From Umbilicaria muhlenbergii (Eukaryota > Ascomycota > Lecanoromycetes > Umbilicariales > Umbilicariaceae), in contig KK106983.1 of assembly GCA_000611775.1 (NCBI GenBank), positions 22,021-86,020 of the forward strand: DNA of 64,000 nucleotides, written 5' to 3'. Below, piece by piece: positions 47,928 through 59,809 of this stretch (the stretch's first letter is position 1; each line of letters opens with the position of its first letter). Both the position numbers and the translations under genes were made by a program. Below the pieces are notes generated by a model. That model ran no database searches. It saw nothing but the letters and a program-made list of their open reading frames with translations, and was not told the origin of the DNA.

Positions 47928-48030
47928 GGTTGGATGTGTGTGTGTGGATGTATGATAGGTGTTTGAGGGATGGGGGGGTTTTTTTGAGAGGTTTAGCGAT
48001 GCATTGATTGGGGGGGGGCCGCGGGGGTTC

Positions 48031-48462
48031 GGGGGACACATGTGATTGTTGCATAGATGGGAGTTAACTTGGGTGGTGGAATTGATTCGTGTGTACGAGT
48101 ACGGTGCGATATGCTGCAGGAGAGGGGCGTTGAAGTGTTGCCTTGGGGATGCCTCGGGGGTACCTGTGATAGCGTAGATGGGATTTACTTGAATGGTGGA
48201 ATCGATTCGTGTCTTGTTCAATACACATTAGAGGCGCCTCTAAGTGAGGCATTGGGAGTCCTCGGGCGTACATGTGATAGCATAGATAGGAGTTCCTAAG
48301 TAGTGGAAGCAATTCACATCCTGTTCAATACGCAGCAGAGGGGCCTTCAAGTGTTGCACTGGGGGTCTTGGGGGTACATGTGACAGGGTAGATACGAATT
48401 ACTTAAATAGTGGAATCGTCTCGCATTTTGTTCAATATGCAGCAAAGGGGCCTCTGAGTGTG
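48031..48462. repeat. Imperfect tandem repeat, about four copies of 106-124 bp
   Basis: Four diverged copies start near 48031, 48155, 48264 and 48370. Each contains TAC(A/C)TGTGAT, a GTAGATgGGA-like step, GTGGAATcGATTCG-like and GTTCAATAc(A/G)CA-like blocks. Many differences between copies are C/T or G/A. It lies just downstream of the ERO1 gene. Confidence 0.75.
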
Positions 48463-48650
48463 TTGTCACTGAACTTTTGTTGTTCATTTTACAATGCCTA
48501 CTGCAAAAAGACTAACTATCCGGTTCCTGCCGGAGCAAGCCGAAGGGCGCCAACCAAACACCACCAAACGCCACCATCTCCACCATCTCCACCTCCTCCA
48601 CCTCCTCCACCAACATCTCCCTCCCCATGGCGGGGACCCACCGAGGTGCC

Positions 48651-50300
48651 TCAGGGCTTGCCTTCATCAGCGGCCTCAGCGATCCCCTCCATCTCCACCA
48701 AGACGACCTCCCGGCTTCCTCCCTTCGTCCCCAGCTCCACCTTCCCATACCAGGCGCCGCCAACCAACGTCATGACGATACCTAGGAGGCCCTCAACGTC
48801 AGATGGTTCCTTTCGAACAGGTATCACACGGTGATACATACCGAAAAGGTTCATCCAGCCGACCTTCATCTGCCAACACAAGTACGACAACACGAGCGTG
48901 AGGATCTGCTTGACATTGGCTGCGACAGTCATGGTCAACGCGCCGACCTTCTTGTTAGCTGAGAAGCTAATGAGGTTAAGCCCGAACGCGATGGCCCCGT
49001 TAGCCACCAAGACAGCGCAGACGGTTGCGTTGAGGTTGCCTTCCAGGAGACCGAATTTGCGACAAGCGGTGACTTCGCCATTGAGGTACGCGGCCATAAA
49101 CGCCTGGAGCATCGCGAGTGGGGCCATACGGTGCAGGAGCTCCAACGCATTGAGGTGCAAGCCGGCAGTCTGCAAGCGGTTCGTGGCGACGGTCTTCACA
49201 GCGGCAAGGACGGCACCAAGGAGAGTCATGACGAAGCCAGTGATCGTGGCGTAGTAGTCTCCGTAGGTGGCGAAGCCTACGCCGATGATAACGGGCACGA
49301 GAGTGCAGTACGTCTCGATTGGATAGGTGGCGTCGAAGATGAAGCGGTAGATTGCGATGATGATCGCAGGGGTGGTGGCTCGCAGAACCTGGTGAAAAGG
49401 GATGGTGACCAAGGCGCTGGGGCTGGAATTAGAGGTATATCTATGAACAAGCAGGGAGAGCTGTGACTCACAGGGAGACGTTGCTGATAGCAATGTTGGA
49501 CGTGTACAGAATCGAGAACGCATAGAGAATCAGCATGTCATGGTTAGAGAGATGGCTTAGGGTGAAGAAGCCTTGGGACAGGAGGATGTGCGTTCCGATG
49601 GATGAAGAACAGGCGTGCAGCGCTGTCAGAAGGAAAGGGTATGGAAACTATGATAGTGATAACTCATTAGCAATCATTCAATCTCTCCAGACTGACTTGC
49701 ATCATGTATGCTGTGCATGGCACTGTTCGGTCGCCAAAGTGCAGACGGTCAAAAGGGGCTCAGATTGGATTGCGGCCGAGACACCCACGACGCCACCACT
49801 CCACGCCGGCGTGAGGTATTATCAAAAACGCCCGTATATCGACGATTAGGTATACAAAGCGCCGATATACAAGTTTCCAGAGCTTAGATCAAATGTGGTG
49901 GTGTTGGAGAGCCAGAATGCCAAAAGCAGCCAAGCAAAAATCGAAGCGACGACGACATCCGACCACGCAAACTGTGATAAAAGCCTCCAGCACTTACTTG
50001 TATCATAACAGCCTTGTTAAAGAGTGTCAGGCCGAGATTGAACGCGAAATATATGGCCAGGTACCTAAGCTTGACGGAGGTGGGAACGGTTGCGCTGCCA
50101 TCGGAATCGCTGACGGACACCTGCTTTCCATGAGTTCTGGCCAATTGCTCTAGTTTCTCCATGGGAATTCTTGCATGTTCGGGCCCATGAACAGGAGCTC
50201 CAAGCGCCGGGCTGGCAGATCGTGTATTGAACGGAGTAGGCGTCGGGGACTCGCGCGGGACGTAAGGAGCCAAGGGGAATGGCTGGATTACAGGCATCAT
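48651..50300 (-). CDS. TPT/DMT-family sugar-phosphate or nucleotide-sugar transporter
   Basis: Four exons: 50300-49998, 49647-49472, 49416-48842 and 48781-48651, giving 394 residues. After a polar N-terminus of about 75 residues come ten hydrophobic segments. The family marks are YFAFNLGLTLFNKAVM in helix 1, FPYPFLLTALHACSSSIGTH after intron 1, VSLALVTIPFHQVLRATTPA across intron 2, and a C-terminal ISFSANKKVGALTMTVAANV followed by KQILTLVLS. NLFGIVMTLVGGAWYGKVEL forms only when the last intron is removed. These are typical of the triose-phosphate/nucleotide-sugar transporter family in Golgi or ER. Intron 1 is 350 nt, several times longer than any other in the window. The substrate cannot be told. 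Confidence 0.87.
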
Positions 50301-52927
50301 TGCTGTGAACCGGTAGACGGGAGTCTTGGGTAGTTCTTGTAAAGAGTAGGGGTTTTAGGTGCTCTGCGGTGAGGATCCGGGACTGTGTTCCTGGGTTGTG
50401 AGCTGGCAGTCTGGTGGTTTGATGTGTTAGCATCAGGAGAGACTTGAATTATCACGTTTCCGACACCGCACAACGCTATTTTGTAATATTCAAGGGCCTA
50501 GACACTTACTTTGGACTATGTAGACCTTAAAAACGTCGGTTTGTATGTTATTATCATGAGTGGGTGGAATGGTAAAAGGTGGAGAAGGATGTGGGTGAGG
50601 GTTTGGGAGATTTGAGCTAGTGAGTGTGAGAGCAGCACTACGCCTTGCCGCGGAACCCTTAGCCGAAATTGGGCGCAACTGAGTCCCCGACATACGTAAT
50701 TGATGGGAGAGCTGCCTCCTATAAGCCTCAGTATCATTGGGAAAGACTAGGGCACAAGAGGGATGTATATCCTCCTGATCTGAGCTAACTCCGCAGCTTT
50801 AATACAACATATTATGCACACATTAGACAGGGCACTAAACGGAGATAGTAATCAAGCTTAATAGTTGAAGAAACCAGGCACATAAGAGGAATATGTCATT
50901 TTACTGCAACGCCCAAGCAATCCCAGGATATACTATACTCTCCGGCCGGAGCCAGCTCCGCAGCCATCGTCCAACAAAGCCAGGGCACATATGGGATACG
51001 GCCGCCAAGAAACAGAAGCTTCCACAGCCATACCCGACGTACAGGAAGCGCGTAAGTCTGAACAAAGGAAGGTTCTCAATTCCCAAGCCCTCACCGGGTG
51101 ATTGACTTACCGGGACCTACTTACATGGGTATTGTTAAGCCAGTATCTACTTAGGAGATGTGAGGCATTTAAGTATCAAGTAATTGTAGGATCGGGGGCT
51201 TGGCTGAATCTGTGGCAGCTGGACAGCGTGCAGAGGAGTCAGCGAAGGCCTCACAGACCGCTAACATCACGTCAATAAGGGAGTGGAACAATCTGAACAG
51301 CTAGCTGGAACTGTTCATTCTAAGTCTGCATTTACCAAGTATGAAGCCTATGATATGTTAACAGAAGCCTTTCAATTCAACTGTTCACTCTAGCAAAGCT
51401 AACATCATATTAGAGCATACAGTATTGATTAAGCTAACTAGATGCCAAATACTAAACAAGCAAATACCAGAATAGAAGCTGGATAGAGCGTGGATAGAAG
51501 TTGGATAGAAGATGGATAGAAGTTGAATAGAAGATGGATAGAAGATGGATAGAAGATGGATAGAAGATGGATAGAAGACGGATAGAAGACGGATAGAAGA
51601 CGGATAGAAGATGGATAGAAGATGGATAGAAGTTGGATAGAAGTTGGATAGAGGATGAAGTGAAAGATAGATAGAATTGGATAGAAGATAAATAGACGAT
51701 GGACAAGAGATGAAGTGAAAAAAAGATAAAATAAAATAGAAGATAGAATGGAATGTAGAGGTACGTTGAGAAGGATGAGCATGATAGTAGTCTATGCCTG
51801 TGTTAGCAGAATTCAACTTTAGGAAATGAATAGCAAGACATCAACTCAAGCATGCAGAAAAACGCGTTTACCTGAAACATATCACGACGACATATATTCG
51901 AAACAAATCGTGGCTTGGCAAGATGTATAAAAGGTGTGACTAGCCGCAGGCGAGCCGCAGGATTATTCGGAATAATATGGAGTCTAGGGTATCTTACCTT
52001 AGATGTGCGGATTATGGGGTATTCGTGGATGTGTTCCATAGCAATTGGGGTGCTCGACTACTGCTCAGCGCACGGTCGACGCGTAACGTCGAATACGAAG
52101 TAGGGAGACAAACGATGGATCAAGGATTTGAAATAGAAGAGAAGCGAAGAGTACGTTCGAACAAAAGTGTGATGAACGTTACATGCATTTGAAAAGCTGA
52201 TAGTATAAAAGCTTTCAATATTTGAGAAGGACGGGAAGAAAATTGAATGTACAAAGACTAAAACGAGGTATTGAAAACCAGAGGCATGAGAAGAACAATT
52301 ATAAATATAATGATTTCAAGGACGGGTAAAATGAGAGAAGCAGAGAAGCAGTGGAATGAAGACGACGTAGGAGAAAAGAGTGGAATTGAGAAGTGGCATG
52401 GAAAGTCCTAAATGATCAAAGGGATTAAACCTCCACTCAAGCTCACATATGAGAAGATGAGTGCAAGCTGGCGGTTCAATATCCACGGAGCTCCGCAATC
52501 TGGTGTCAGTAAAGTGAGATTGCTCGCTCACCATTGGCAGGGATGGTAAGGTTAGCATATGAAATTGGCTTCGATACCGAAGGAACGAGTACGGGGGCCG
52601 CCTCGCCTTCGTACCCTTAGGTTTATGATGTCTGGACCCGAAGCAAGTATCATCGTAGCATGTGGCCGGTGTGGACGAAAGGGAGATAAAGACGATGCCG
52701 CAACTAAGATACGTGATGCCCGTCTGTTCAGAAATTCAAGCACCACCCATAACATCACATCAGTCATCAAAATCTCGCATTTCTTGCGCACAAGAAGTAA
52801 AGATCGTCCAATTCCCGGTCTATCCGACAGGCGCTGAAGCCTCAACGCCCCTGCTATGCATGGGATATACCGTGTTGATAATACCGAAAACATAATGACC
52901 GAAAAGTTTTACGCCAACAGAAAAGTC
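50301..52927. other. AT-rich intergenic region
   Basis: About 2.6 kb without a gene I can support. It is more AT-rich than its surroundings and holds the 11-bp minisatellite listed next. The repetitive open frames on the minus strand (FYPSSIHLLS) are translations of that repeat. No transposon coding sequence seen. Confidence 0.55.
51474..51660. repeat. 11-bp minisatellite, unit ATAGAAGATGG
   Basis: About sixteen tandem copies of an 11-bp unit, with variants ending TTGG, CTGG and ACGG. Similar variants cluster together, as expected from local unit duplication. Degenerate copies continue to about 51760. Confidence 0.9.
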
Positions 52928-54497
52928 TCACGCACCACCTTTTGGAGCTTGCTGCCTAGGCTGTATCCTCCTGACAGCGATGGCTATAGCCTCCCACCTC
53001 GAAAACTTGGGATGATAGGCCGCTCGCACGTCCAGGACACACAACCCGCGCGGTCCCCGCACTTCGACAAGACCCGAAACCAAGAACGTCCCTCGTGGAG
53101 GCGGAATCGCTGCTGGCTTCCAAGTGTTCGCCAGAGTGCGCTTGAAGGCAGCTACCGCTGAACTCAAGCCTTCCCCCGGCTGAGGCAGCGATGGTAGAGG
53201 CGGCAAAATCCGTCCAGCGTCGGACGCTGCCGGCCTTGACGTTGACTTTGCAGGTCTTGAATCTGGCGCCTTGGAGTCGGGGTTTGGATCAACTCCAGGA
53301 CCTGCTTCGGGAGGCTGCTTGTCCGTAGTCTTTGCGAACCGGCGAAAGTCAACGTAACCGTTCGGTGGATGCGGATCATCTGCTTCAGAGTTCGACTTGA
53401 GGTTGAAAAACTGCTTGAACTTTGCCACTTGCAATGACCACAGTGCAGTAGAGCTCGCCCAAATAGATGAACCCATCGATGTTGGCCATAGAGCTCGTTG
53501 AAGACGGGAATGGTTGAGCGCCGAAACTGGTCTCGTGGTCCATGCAATGTAGTCATCGGTGATCTCCAGACTGTTGAAAATGTCAGCAAGAAAGCACAAA
53601 TCGAGATCGACCCGTACTGACCCGCTTCGCTCGTATTCCTGAGGTGGCCCCTCGGGAAAATCTATATCAAGCCAGTATTTGGCCGGCTGCATCGGTGTCC
53701 CAAGGAACTTTTCAAAGCCCGCCATATGCATTAGGTGAAGACCTACTATCCCAGCAAGCTCGTCTAGACACTCGTCAGCCTTGATACAGACGCGGACGAT
53801 CAGGGGACAAACTCCGTATTCGCATGCTTCGCATGTTATCTTGTGAGAACTCGATAAAACTTTGCCACTCAGGGTCACTCCCTTTGTAGAAAGTTTCGGG
53901 TATTTGGCGGGCCCATCCTAAGGGAATGAATATTGCATCCTCCGGTATCGTGTCTGGCACAATAGCAGCATCTAAGCTCTCTTCCTCAGTCCCTTCCTCC
54001 CCGTCCTTGTTGTGCACCGTCGTAGCTTCCTTGGAGTTTTTCTTGGTAGGCTGAGGCTTCGTAACCTCCTCTTCTTCGACATTCGGTCCTATAACGAAGT
54101 GCAGATATACCGCCAATCCGACGGCATACATGGCCACGGTCTGCGCGCGCCTATCCCTCTTCTACATTAGCCTGGACAGAGCAGATTGTAAGTGTACATC
54201 GACCACGTACCTTTTGGTGAGTATAGGGCGGACGATGCGCACAGGTTGTATGTGAGCGGACCCATTGTGGAAATGTAGAGGATGTGAGCGAAAAGAGGAT
54301 CGGCCGAGCGTTGAGAAAGTCCGCAAGGTTCTGGACATGAGCGGGCGAGGGGCAAAGCCCGCCGCGAGCAGGGGCGAAGCTTTGCACAGTACCGTGTTGA
54401 CGGGCAACTTTCGGAAAAGAACAGTATGAGCCAAAGGTCGTAACGTAGAGAGCGATGGCCTAGGGGAGTTCAGATGTTGCGAATCGGAGTGTTGCAA
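52928..54497 (-). CDS. Conserved membrane-anchored protein of unknown function
   Basis: Four exons: 54497-54211, 54156-53813, 53763-53622 and 53570-52928, giving 471 residues. All three introns keep frame. The N-terminal 95 residues are Arg/Ser/Leu-rich without acidic clusters, like a mitochondrial targeting sequence. A single hydrophobic helix follows (VAMYAVGLAVYLHFVIGP). The soluble part contains DAIFIPLGWARQIPETFYKG, then RNELAGIVGLHLMHMAGFEK formed by splicing, then MQPAKYWLDIDFPEGPPQEY and DDYIAWTTRPVS. A Pro/Ser-rich linker follows, and the C-terminus ends in a hydrophobic/charged block (FLVSGLVEVRGPRGLCVLDV). I recall similar unnamed proteins in other filamentous ascomycetes, but no function. 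Mitochondrial location is inferred. Confidence 0.75.
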
Positions 54498-54639
54498 CGT
54501 GGTGATTATTGTCTTTGCTTCGGTCAGGCAGCCTACGTGCGGCGTTTCGGCTAAGGGTTATTCCGTTGACTTATTATCACCACGTCTCATCATACACTTC
54601 GCCAGCGATACAAGCCCAGGGCAGCTCACAATCATCACC

Positions 54640-56161
54640 ATGAAGCTGCTTGCCGCTCTCACTGGGGCGTCCTTTCTTAGGCTGGCGCAGGCTGCCATAT
54701 CGCATGCATCCGTCTACACATTCGACGCTGACCCCCAACCAGCTATCGCTGGCATAACCTTGCCTTCGATAACGCCAGAGACTGCAAGATTAGTGGTGGC
54801 ACGCAGGCTTGGTTTGTCACAGTACCATAGTCTACGTACCGCAGATGGTACTACGATACAGTACCTCAACCGTTTTGGCGGAAGGCAAAAGCAACTACTC
54901 CCTAGCTACGAGAATGAGGTGCCTCTAGGAAAGGTTTTGATCATAGTAGAAGGGGTCGATAACCCAACCGGTCCGTTATCAGCTTTAAATATGGACCATG
55001 TCGTAAGCTAACGCTGAACTGCTAGCGATTTTCGACTCGGACATTGCCACTCCCGCTTTCACGATCTCAAGCCCTCCCTCTCATAAGGACAACCTGCAGC
55101 TCGCTATTGACCTTCTTGCTCAAGATCGACACCAAAGACCAAATGACAGATCATACGTTGCTGAGATTTCCTCGGGCTCTGGGTTCCGCGGTGGACTCCA
55201 CGGAAGAGGTGATGTATGTGATACCAGTCAAGGAGATCAGAAAAACAAACTTATCATACTCTATAGGACACTGAGCATTGCGACGTGGAGAACTTCAATG
55301 GCTTTCTCGGCGAGATGAAGGACGCTCTTGAGAGACTTGAACCCTTTGAGTTTCTTCCTAGATTCAGGCAGTATGGCTATGGGCCAGACGACACCACGGC
55401 CATATTTCACATTTCATCGCCCGAGGTCAGTATTCATATCTGCAAAAAGTATTGGAGGGCTCAGTAGTTCTGACGGTCTGTAGATAATTGCCCGGGAAGA
55501 TGGTACAAACAGTGCTCACTACAAGAAGTCTATCGAAAGTTTGAAATTGAGCTTCCAAACACTCAAAGCCGATACAGTCTACCAAGAAAGCACGATCGTC
55601 CTAATGCCTCCTGCCCAGAAGGCCGCGAAGCGTACCGGCAACCCATACGGAACATACGAAGTTCCCAGCAAGTCAATTTACGCACGGCAACAGCAATTCG
55701 AAGAGCCACTCTCAATCGACTTGACTCCCGAAGCCTCATCCTCCTCACCCGAACTCAGTCAACTTCGAATTTCGAAAAACTCCACCTTCCCCAAGACCAC
55801 CCTTCCCGTCTGCCACTCCGACAAACCAACTTGCGACAATGCCACCAATTTCTGCGCCGGCCACGGTGAGTGTGTCCTGAAATATACGACCGGCTCAGGT
55901 GAAAACCTTAACAGCACCTGCTATGCCTGCAAATGCGGGAATACCACGCGGGTAAACGCAGATGGGACGGTCAAGACCACATATTGGGGCGGACCGGCGT
56001 GCCAGAAGAAGGATGTCAGCAGCCCGTTCTTTCTGATTGCGGCCTTTACAATTGTCATGGTTGCGACGGTGGCATGGGGCATTGGCTTGATGTTTTCGAT
56101 TGGGCAAGAAGAATTGCCGAGCGTGATCGGGGCCGGGGTTGCAGGGCCAAGGGCGAAATAG
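54640..56161 (+). CDS. Vps3844-domain (DUF3844) ER/vacuolar membrane protein
   Basis: Four exons: 54640-54970, 55026-55213, 55267-55425 and 55484-56161, giving 451 residues. The N-terminus is a signal peptide (MKLLAALTGASFLRLAQAA). The lumenal part includes SHASVYTFDADPQP, then TISSPPSHKDNLQLAIDLLA and CDVENFNGFLGEMKDALERL. The Cys-rich C-terminal block CHSDKPTCDNATNFCAGHGE and the following CVLKY, CYACKCG and PACQKKD cysteines form the Vps3844 domain. A single transmembrane helix (FFLIAAFTIVMVATVAWGIG) lies close to the C-terminus, so the protein is type I. Two apparent frame breaks near 55000 and 55260 disappear with GT-AG introns at 54971-55025 and 55214-55266. The domain is named for a role in vacuolar sorting in yeast; activity is unknown. 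Confidence 0.85.
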
Positions 56162-56408
56162 ATGGGATGGGTTGTATAGGGTATAGGGTATACTATTAAC
56201 GAATTTGTACATGTGTGTTGTAACAGCTTCAGTGTTAATTTAGTCTCTTTGTAGCGGGATCACGATATTTAGCAAGCAAAAGCCTCCATGGTATTCGTTA
56301 AAGCATGCAGCTCGACCGCCCCGGGCACACCATGATAACAATCCACCAGGCCCGAACGAAGATCCCCCGGACCCCTAGCATCAAAAGCTCACCCAACCAC
56401 AAACCACC

Positions 56409-57076
56409 CTAACTGATCGACCCCGTACCCACCTGATGCTCCCCATCAAAGATATCAAACGTCGCGCTCTGAAACCCGCCATTACTTTCCAAAAACATCT
56501 TCATCAACGTCACCGCCTCAAGGAACACGCCCCACGTCAGCTGATGATTATTGGCATTGGCGACTTGCAACAACACCTGCGGGGATCGGTACACCATCTC
56601 TGTCGCCCGCATCACTCGGTTCCCTTCTTCGTCTTCTAGGTCGAATCCGATTCTCCAGACTGTGAAGAGCAGGTCCGTGATGGGCCGGAGGTTGTTGACG
56701 GCGCCCCAGCCGGCGCGGATGACGACGTAGGTTTGCATGTTGGGGTCGCACCAGGTGACGCCGCAGCGGGGGCAGCCGGGGACGCGGGGGTGGAGGGGTC
56801 TGGGGAGGTGTTAGTTGGGTGGATGGTAGGGGTTTGTTAGTTGTGTGGATGGTGGACGGGTTTGGGATGGGGTTGGAGGTGTGGGAAGGGAGACCGGGCT
56901 GGGGTTGAGGGGTGGGTGACTCACGCTCCGGCTTTTTGGTTGGGGATGTTGGTGCAGAACTGGGAACGGGGGACTAGTGGAGATGTATCTGTGTCGGTGA
57001 GTGGAAGTGCCAGAGTTAGGGTGAAAGCGATGCTGTGGGCGAGGGCCACGAGTAGTGGGAGTTGAAACACTCGCAT
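56409..57076 (-). CDS. Small secreted NNHQ-family protein
   Basis: Two exons, 57076-56925 and 56799-56409, give 180 residues; the 125-nt intron is GT-AG and falls in phase 2. The first exon encodes a signal peptide (MRVFQLPLLVALAHSIAF) and ends SQFCTNIPNQKAGA. The mature part has CPRCGVTWCDPNMQTYVVIR, then VLLQVANANNHQLTWGVFLE and ends TFDIFDGEHQVGTGSI. The same ordered blocks occur in the copy at 26065-26716, so the two are paralogues. A possible disulfide-bonded extracellular protein; function unknown. Strand composition changes from C-rich to G-rich within the second exon. Confidence 0.75.
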
Positions 57077-58289
57077 TGTGGTTGTTATCTCCTAGCTGGG
57101 ATGATTTGAAAAGATGGTTTTATGTGACCAGATGGTTGGAGTGGTGTAGAGAGGTGCAGCACGCATATCTGAAGTTGGGCGTATATCATTGTCGACAAAG
57201 TAGCTAGGGCTGTGACGGCTAGTCGCAAGTCGCATGTTGTTTCAAAAACACCGCAGACGGTCTCACTGAACTGTGAGCGACTATATATCGCAAGGGCGGA
57301 TGCAGACCTTTTCGTTCGTGTCACGAGTCCTACTACCTCCGTGACGATGAAGTTGTAGTGGACAGCTGAGGCGGACAAAGCGAGGGTTTCATTTCATCCA
57401 TCGGACATTTCCCAATTGCCTTCACTTTACCACGCCTTCTTATTTTGTCTAGTCACGAATTGTTCGTTTCCAGCCTCCCTTCTCACTCTCACTCTTTCTT
57501 TTCCATAAGGCCACAGACGGGTGGAGGGGTCTAGCCCTATTAATTCCAGTCCAAAGCATTGAATGGACTCTTGACAACCCTGGCCCCATGGCTCTCTTGA
57601 CTGCCCTGACCACACATCAAGTCATGGCTACCTTCTAGGTAATGACAAAACATAATCCATTGCGCCTCTCTCATCGCGATAAGGGTAGTTGTGAAAGAGT
57701 AAGAATCCAGCAGGTTGGGTGACCGTCACTCGATGAGGTGAAGTGAAACGCATGAGATCAACCGCGCCCAGAGTACTCAGATGTGAGTAGGATACCATGA
57801 GCATGTTAAGCATACAAGCATGCGGCCCCAAATGCTCTTTCTAGACAATGTCTGAGCTTAAGTAACTTACCGTCCTCCAAGTATGCTTTCAGAGCGCGCA
57901 GGAGGAATGTGCAGAACGACAGCACGTTCATACACTGCTTTGTGGGCTCAGCTTGTGTCGATTCGATTGATGGTTTCCGATGCGTCCTGGGGAGACACGA
58001 AATTGGTCATGCCTTAAAGTCGAAAATCTAAAGTTCATGGCGACCATGTTGTTATATGCTAGTATCTTTGGGGCCATGGAGTGGAAGCTATTCTCCCGGC
58101 TATATAGTCCCCAACTATCGGACATGCAAGATGCATTTCCCGCTGTGGTTCTGTTTCTTTCCTGTCAATCTAGCCTTCTAAGTATTTCTCATTGGGCTTG
58201 AATTGAAATTGCCTGCTTTGCCATGTCTATAACTTCTCCTTTCCACTTATGTTTTCAATAACGTTTTGTTGTATCTCCAAGCGCTCATT
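57077..58289. other. Divergent intergenic region
   Basis: About 1.2 kb. A minus-strand frame at 57628-57831 looks mildly protein-like (MGPHACMLNMLMVSYSHLS) but has no domain or clear partners. Nothing else recognised. Confidence 0.45.
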
Positions 58290-59809
58290 ATGACCAAGCC
58301 ATCACCAGTGTGGGATGGTAATCTAAGCATTGAGTCATTGGCCGCAGCATATCGTCAAGGTCTCTCACCAGTAACCGTCGTTTCAACAATCTTCGACCGC
58401 ATAGAAGCCTACTCCAAAGTCCAGCCGTCAGTATGGATTCAACTCGACGACCGAGACAAAGTCCTAGCTGCAGCAGAATATGAAGAGACCTATCTTAACA
58501 AAGACAATCTACCACCTCTCTACGGCATCCCCTTTAGCATAAAAGACAACATCGACGTCGCCGATTTTCCCACAACTACAGCCTGCCCACCACTGACTCG
58601 TCACCCAACAAAGTCCGCCCCTGTCTTCACCTCCCTTCTGTCCGCGGGTGCACTCTTTATCGGCAAAACTAACCTCGAACAACTCGCCACTGGCATGACA
58701 GGCTGTCGCTCCCCCTATGGTACCCTACACTCCACGTTCCACCCCTCTTACATTGTGGGGGGCTCCTCAAGCGGCAGCTGCGTCAGCGTCGGTGCCAATC
58801 TGGTCTCCTTCTCCATCGGGTCCGACACAGCAGGCTCAGGGCGCCTTCCAGCGGCGTTCAACGGAGTAGTCGGTTGGAAGCCGACGAAAGGGACAGTGTC
58901 ATGCGTCGGTATCACGCCAGCTTGCCAGAGCCAAGATTGCGTGGCTGTGCTGGCGGCGAATGTAGGGGATGCAAAGGAGGTGTGGGAGGTCATTCGAGGC
59001 TTTGATCCGGACGATGTATATGCGAAGCCTGTGCCGTTGCCATTGTATCCTTCAACGCCAGAGACTTTCCGTTTCGGCATCCCGCCACCAGAGGCTCAAG
59101 CCGTCTGCTCCCGGCCTTATCGTCGGATGTTCGATCGTGCAGTCACGTGCATGCAGAGTATGGGATGGAATCTCCACTCCTTTGACTGGAAACCCTTCGA
59201 GAAGGCGGGCAAACTCCTCTACGAAGGCACGTTTGTGGCAGAACGTCTAGCAGGCCTCCCTCAGGGCTGGCTCGAAACCAACGCCGAGGCCCTGCATCCC
59301 GTCATCAGAACTATTTTCAAAGGCGCGGCGGAGAGAAAGAGTACAGCGATAGAACTATTCAGAGATATCCACGCCCAGCAAATGTGAGTACTTTGCCTTA
59401 AGACTTGGATGTGCAGCTTAAATGCGCAATTGCTAAAAACATGCACAGCTACATCCGGGCCGCCGAGCAAACCTTCTCCCGCAACGCCCTAGAGATCCTC
59501 CTCGTTCCCACCGCACCGACACACTACACCATCTCCTCCGTCCTTGCCGACCCCATCGCCACCAACTCCGCTCTGGGGCACTTTGCCCACTTTGCGAACG
59601 TGGTGGACCTATGCGCCGTGGCTATACCTGCCGGTACCTACCCCGTCAGCGAGCTGGCTGAGGGTGAGACTGGTGAATCGCCGGGGCTGGTTGATGAGAG
59701 GATGCTGCCGTTTGGGGTGACTATTCTTGCCGGACGAGGGAGGGATGAGATGTTGCTGGAGGTGGCGCAGAGATTTGAGGAGGCTATGAGGAGAATGGAG
59801 GATCAATGA
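58290..59809 (+). CDS. Amidase signature family enzyme (allophanate hydrolase-like)
   Basis: Two exons, 58290-59383 and 59449-59809, give 484 residues. The Ser-cisSer-Lys triad is in place: Lys85 in PFSIKDNIDVADFP, the GGSSSGS loop at 157-163, and the nucleophile Ser183 in GSDTAGSGRLPAAFNG. The sequence GVVGWKPTKGTVSCVGITPA and the FANVVDLCAVAIPAG block near the C-terminus are what I associate with allophanate hydrolases such as AtzF and the amidase part of urea amidolyase. The enzyme would release ammonia from allophanate or a related amide. It lacks the AtzF C-terminal domain. It lies 1.4 kb from a Dal81/TamA-like nitrogen regulator. Start chosen at MTKPSPVWDG. Confidence 0.85.

Noticed and set aside
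51385-51816. Minus-strand frames of 114-143 codons rich in FYPSSI repeats
   Set aside because: They are three-frame translations of the 11-bp minisatellite.
53764-53812. Apparent frame break in the unknown membrane-anchored protein
   Set aside because: A 49-nt intron with donor GTTTGT gives the conserved-looking join RNELAGIVGLHL.
54971-55266. Two apparent frameshifts in the Vps3844-domain gene
   Set aside because: GT-AG introns at 54971-55025 and 55214-55266 restore one continuous protein.
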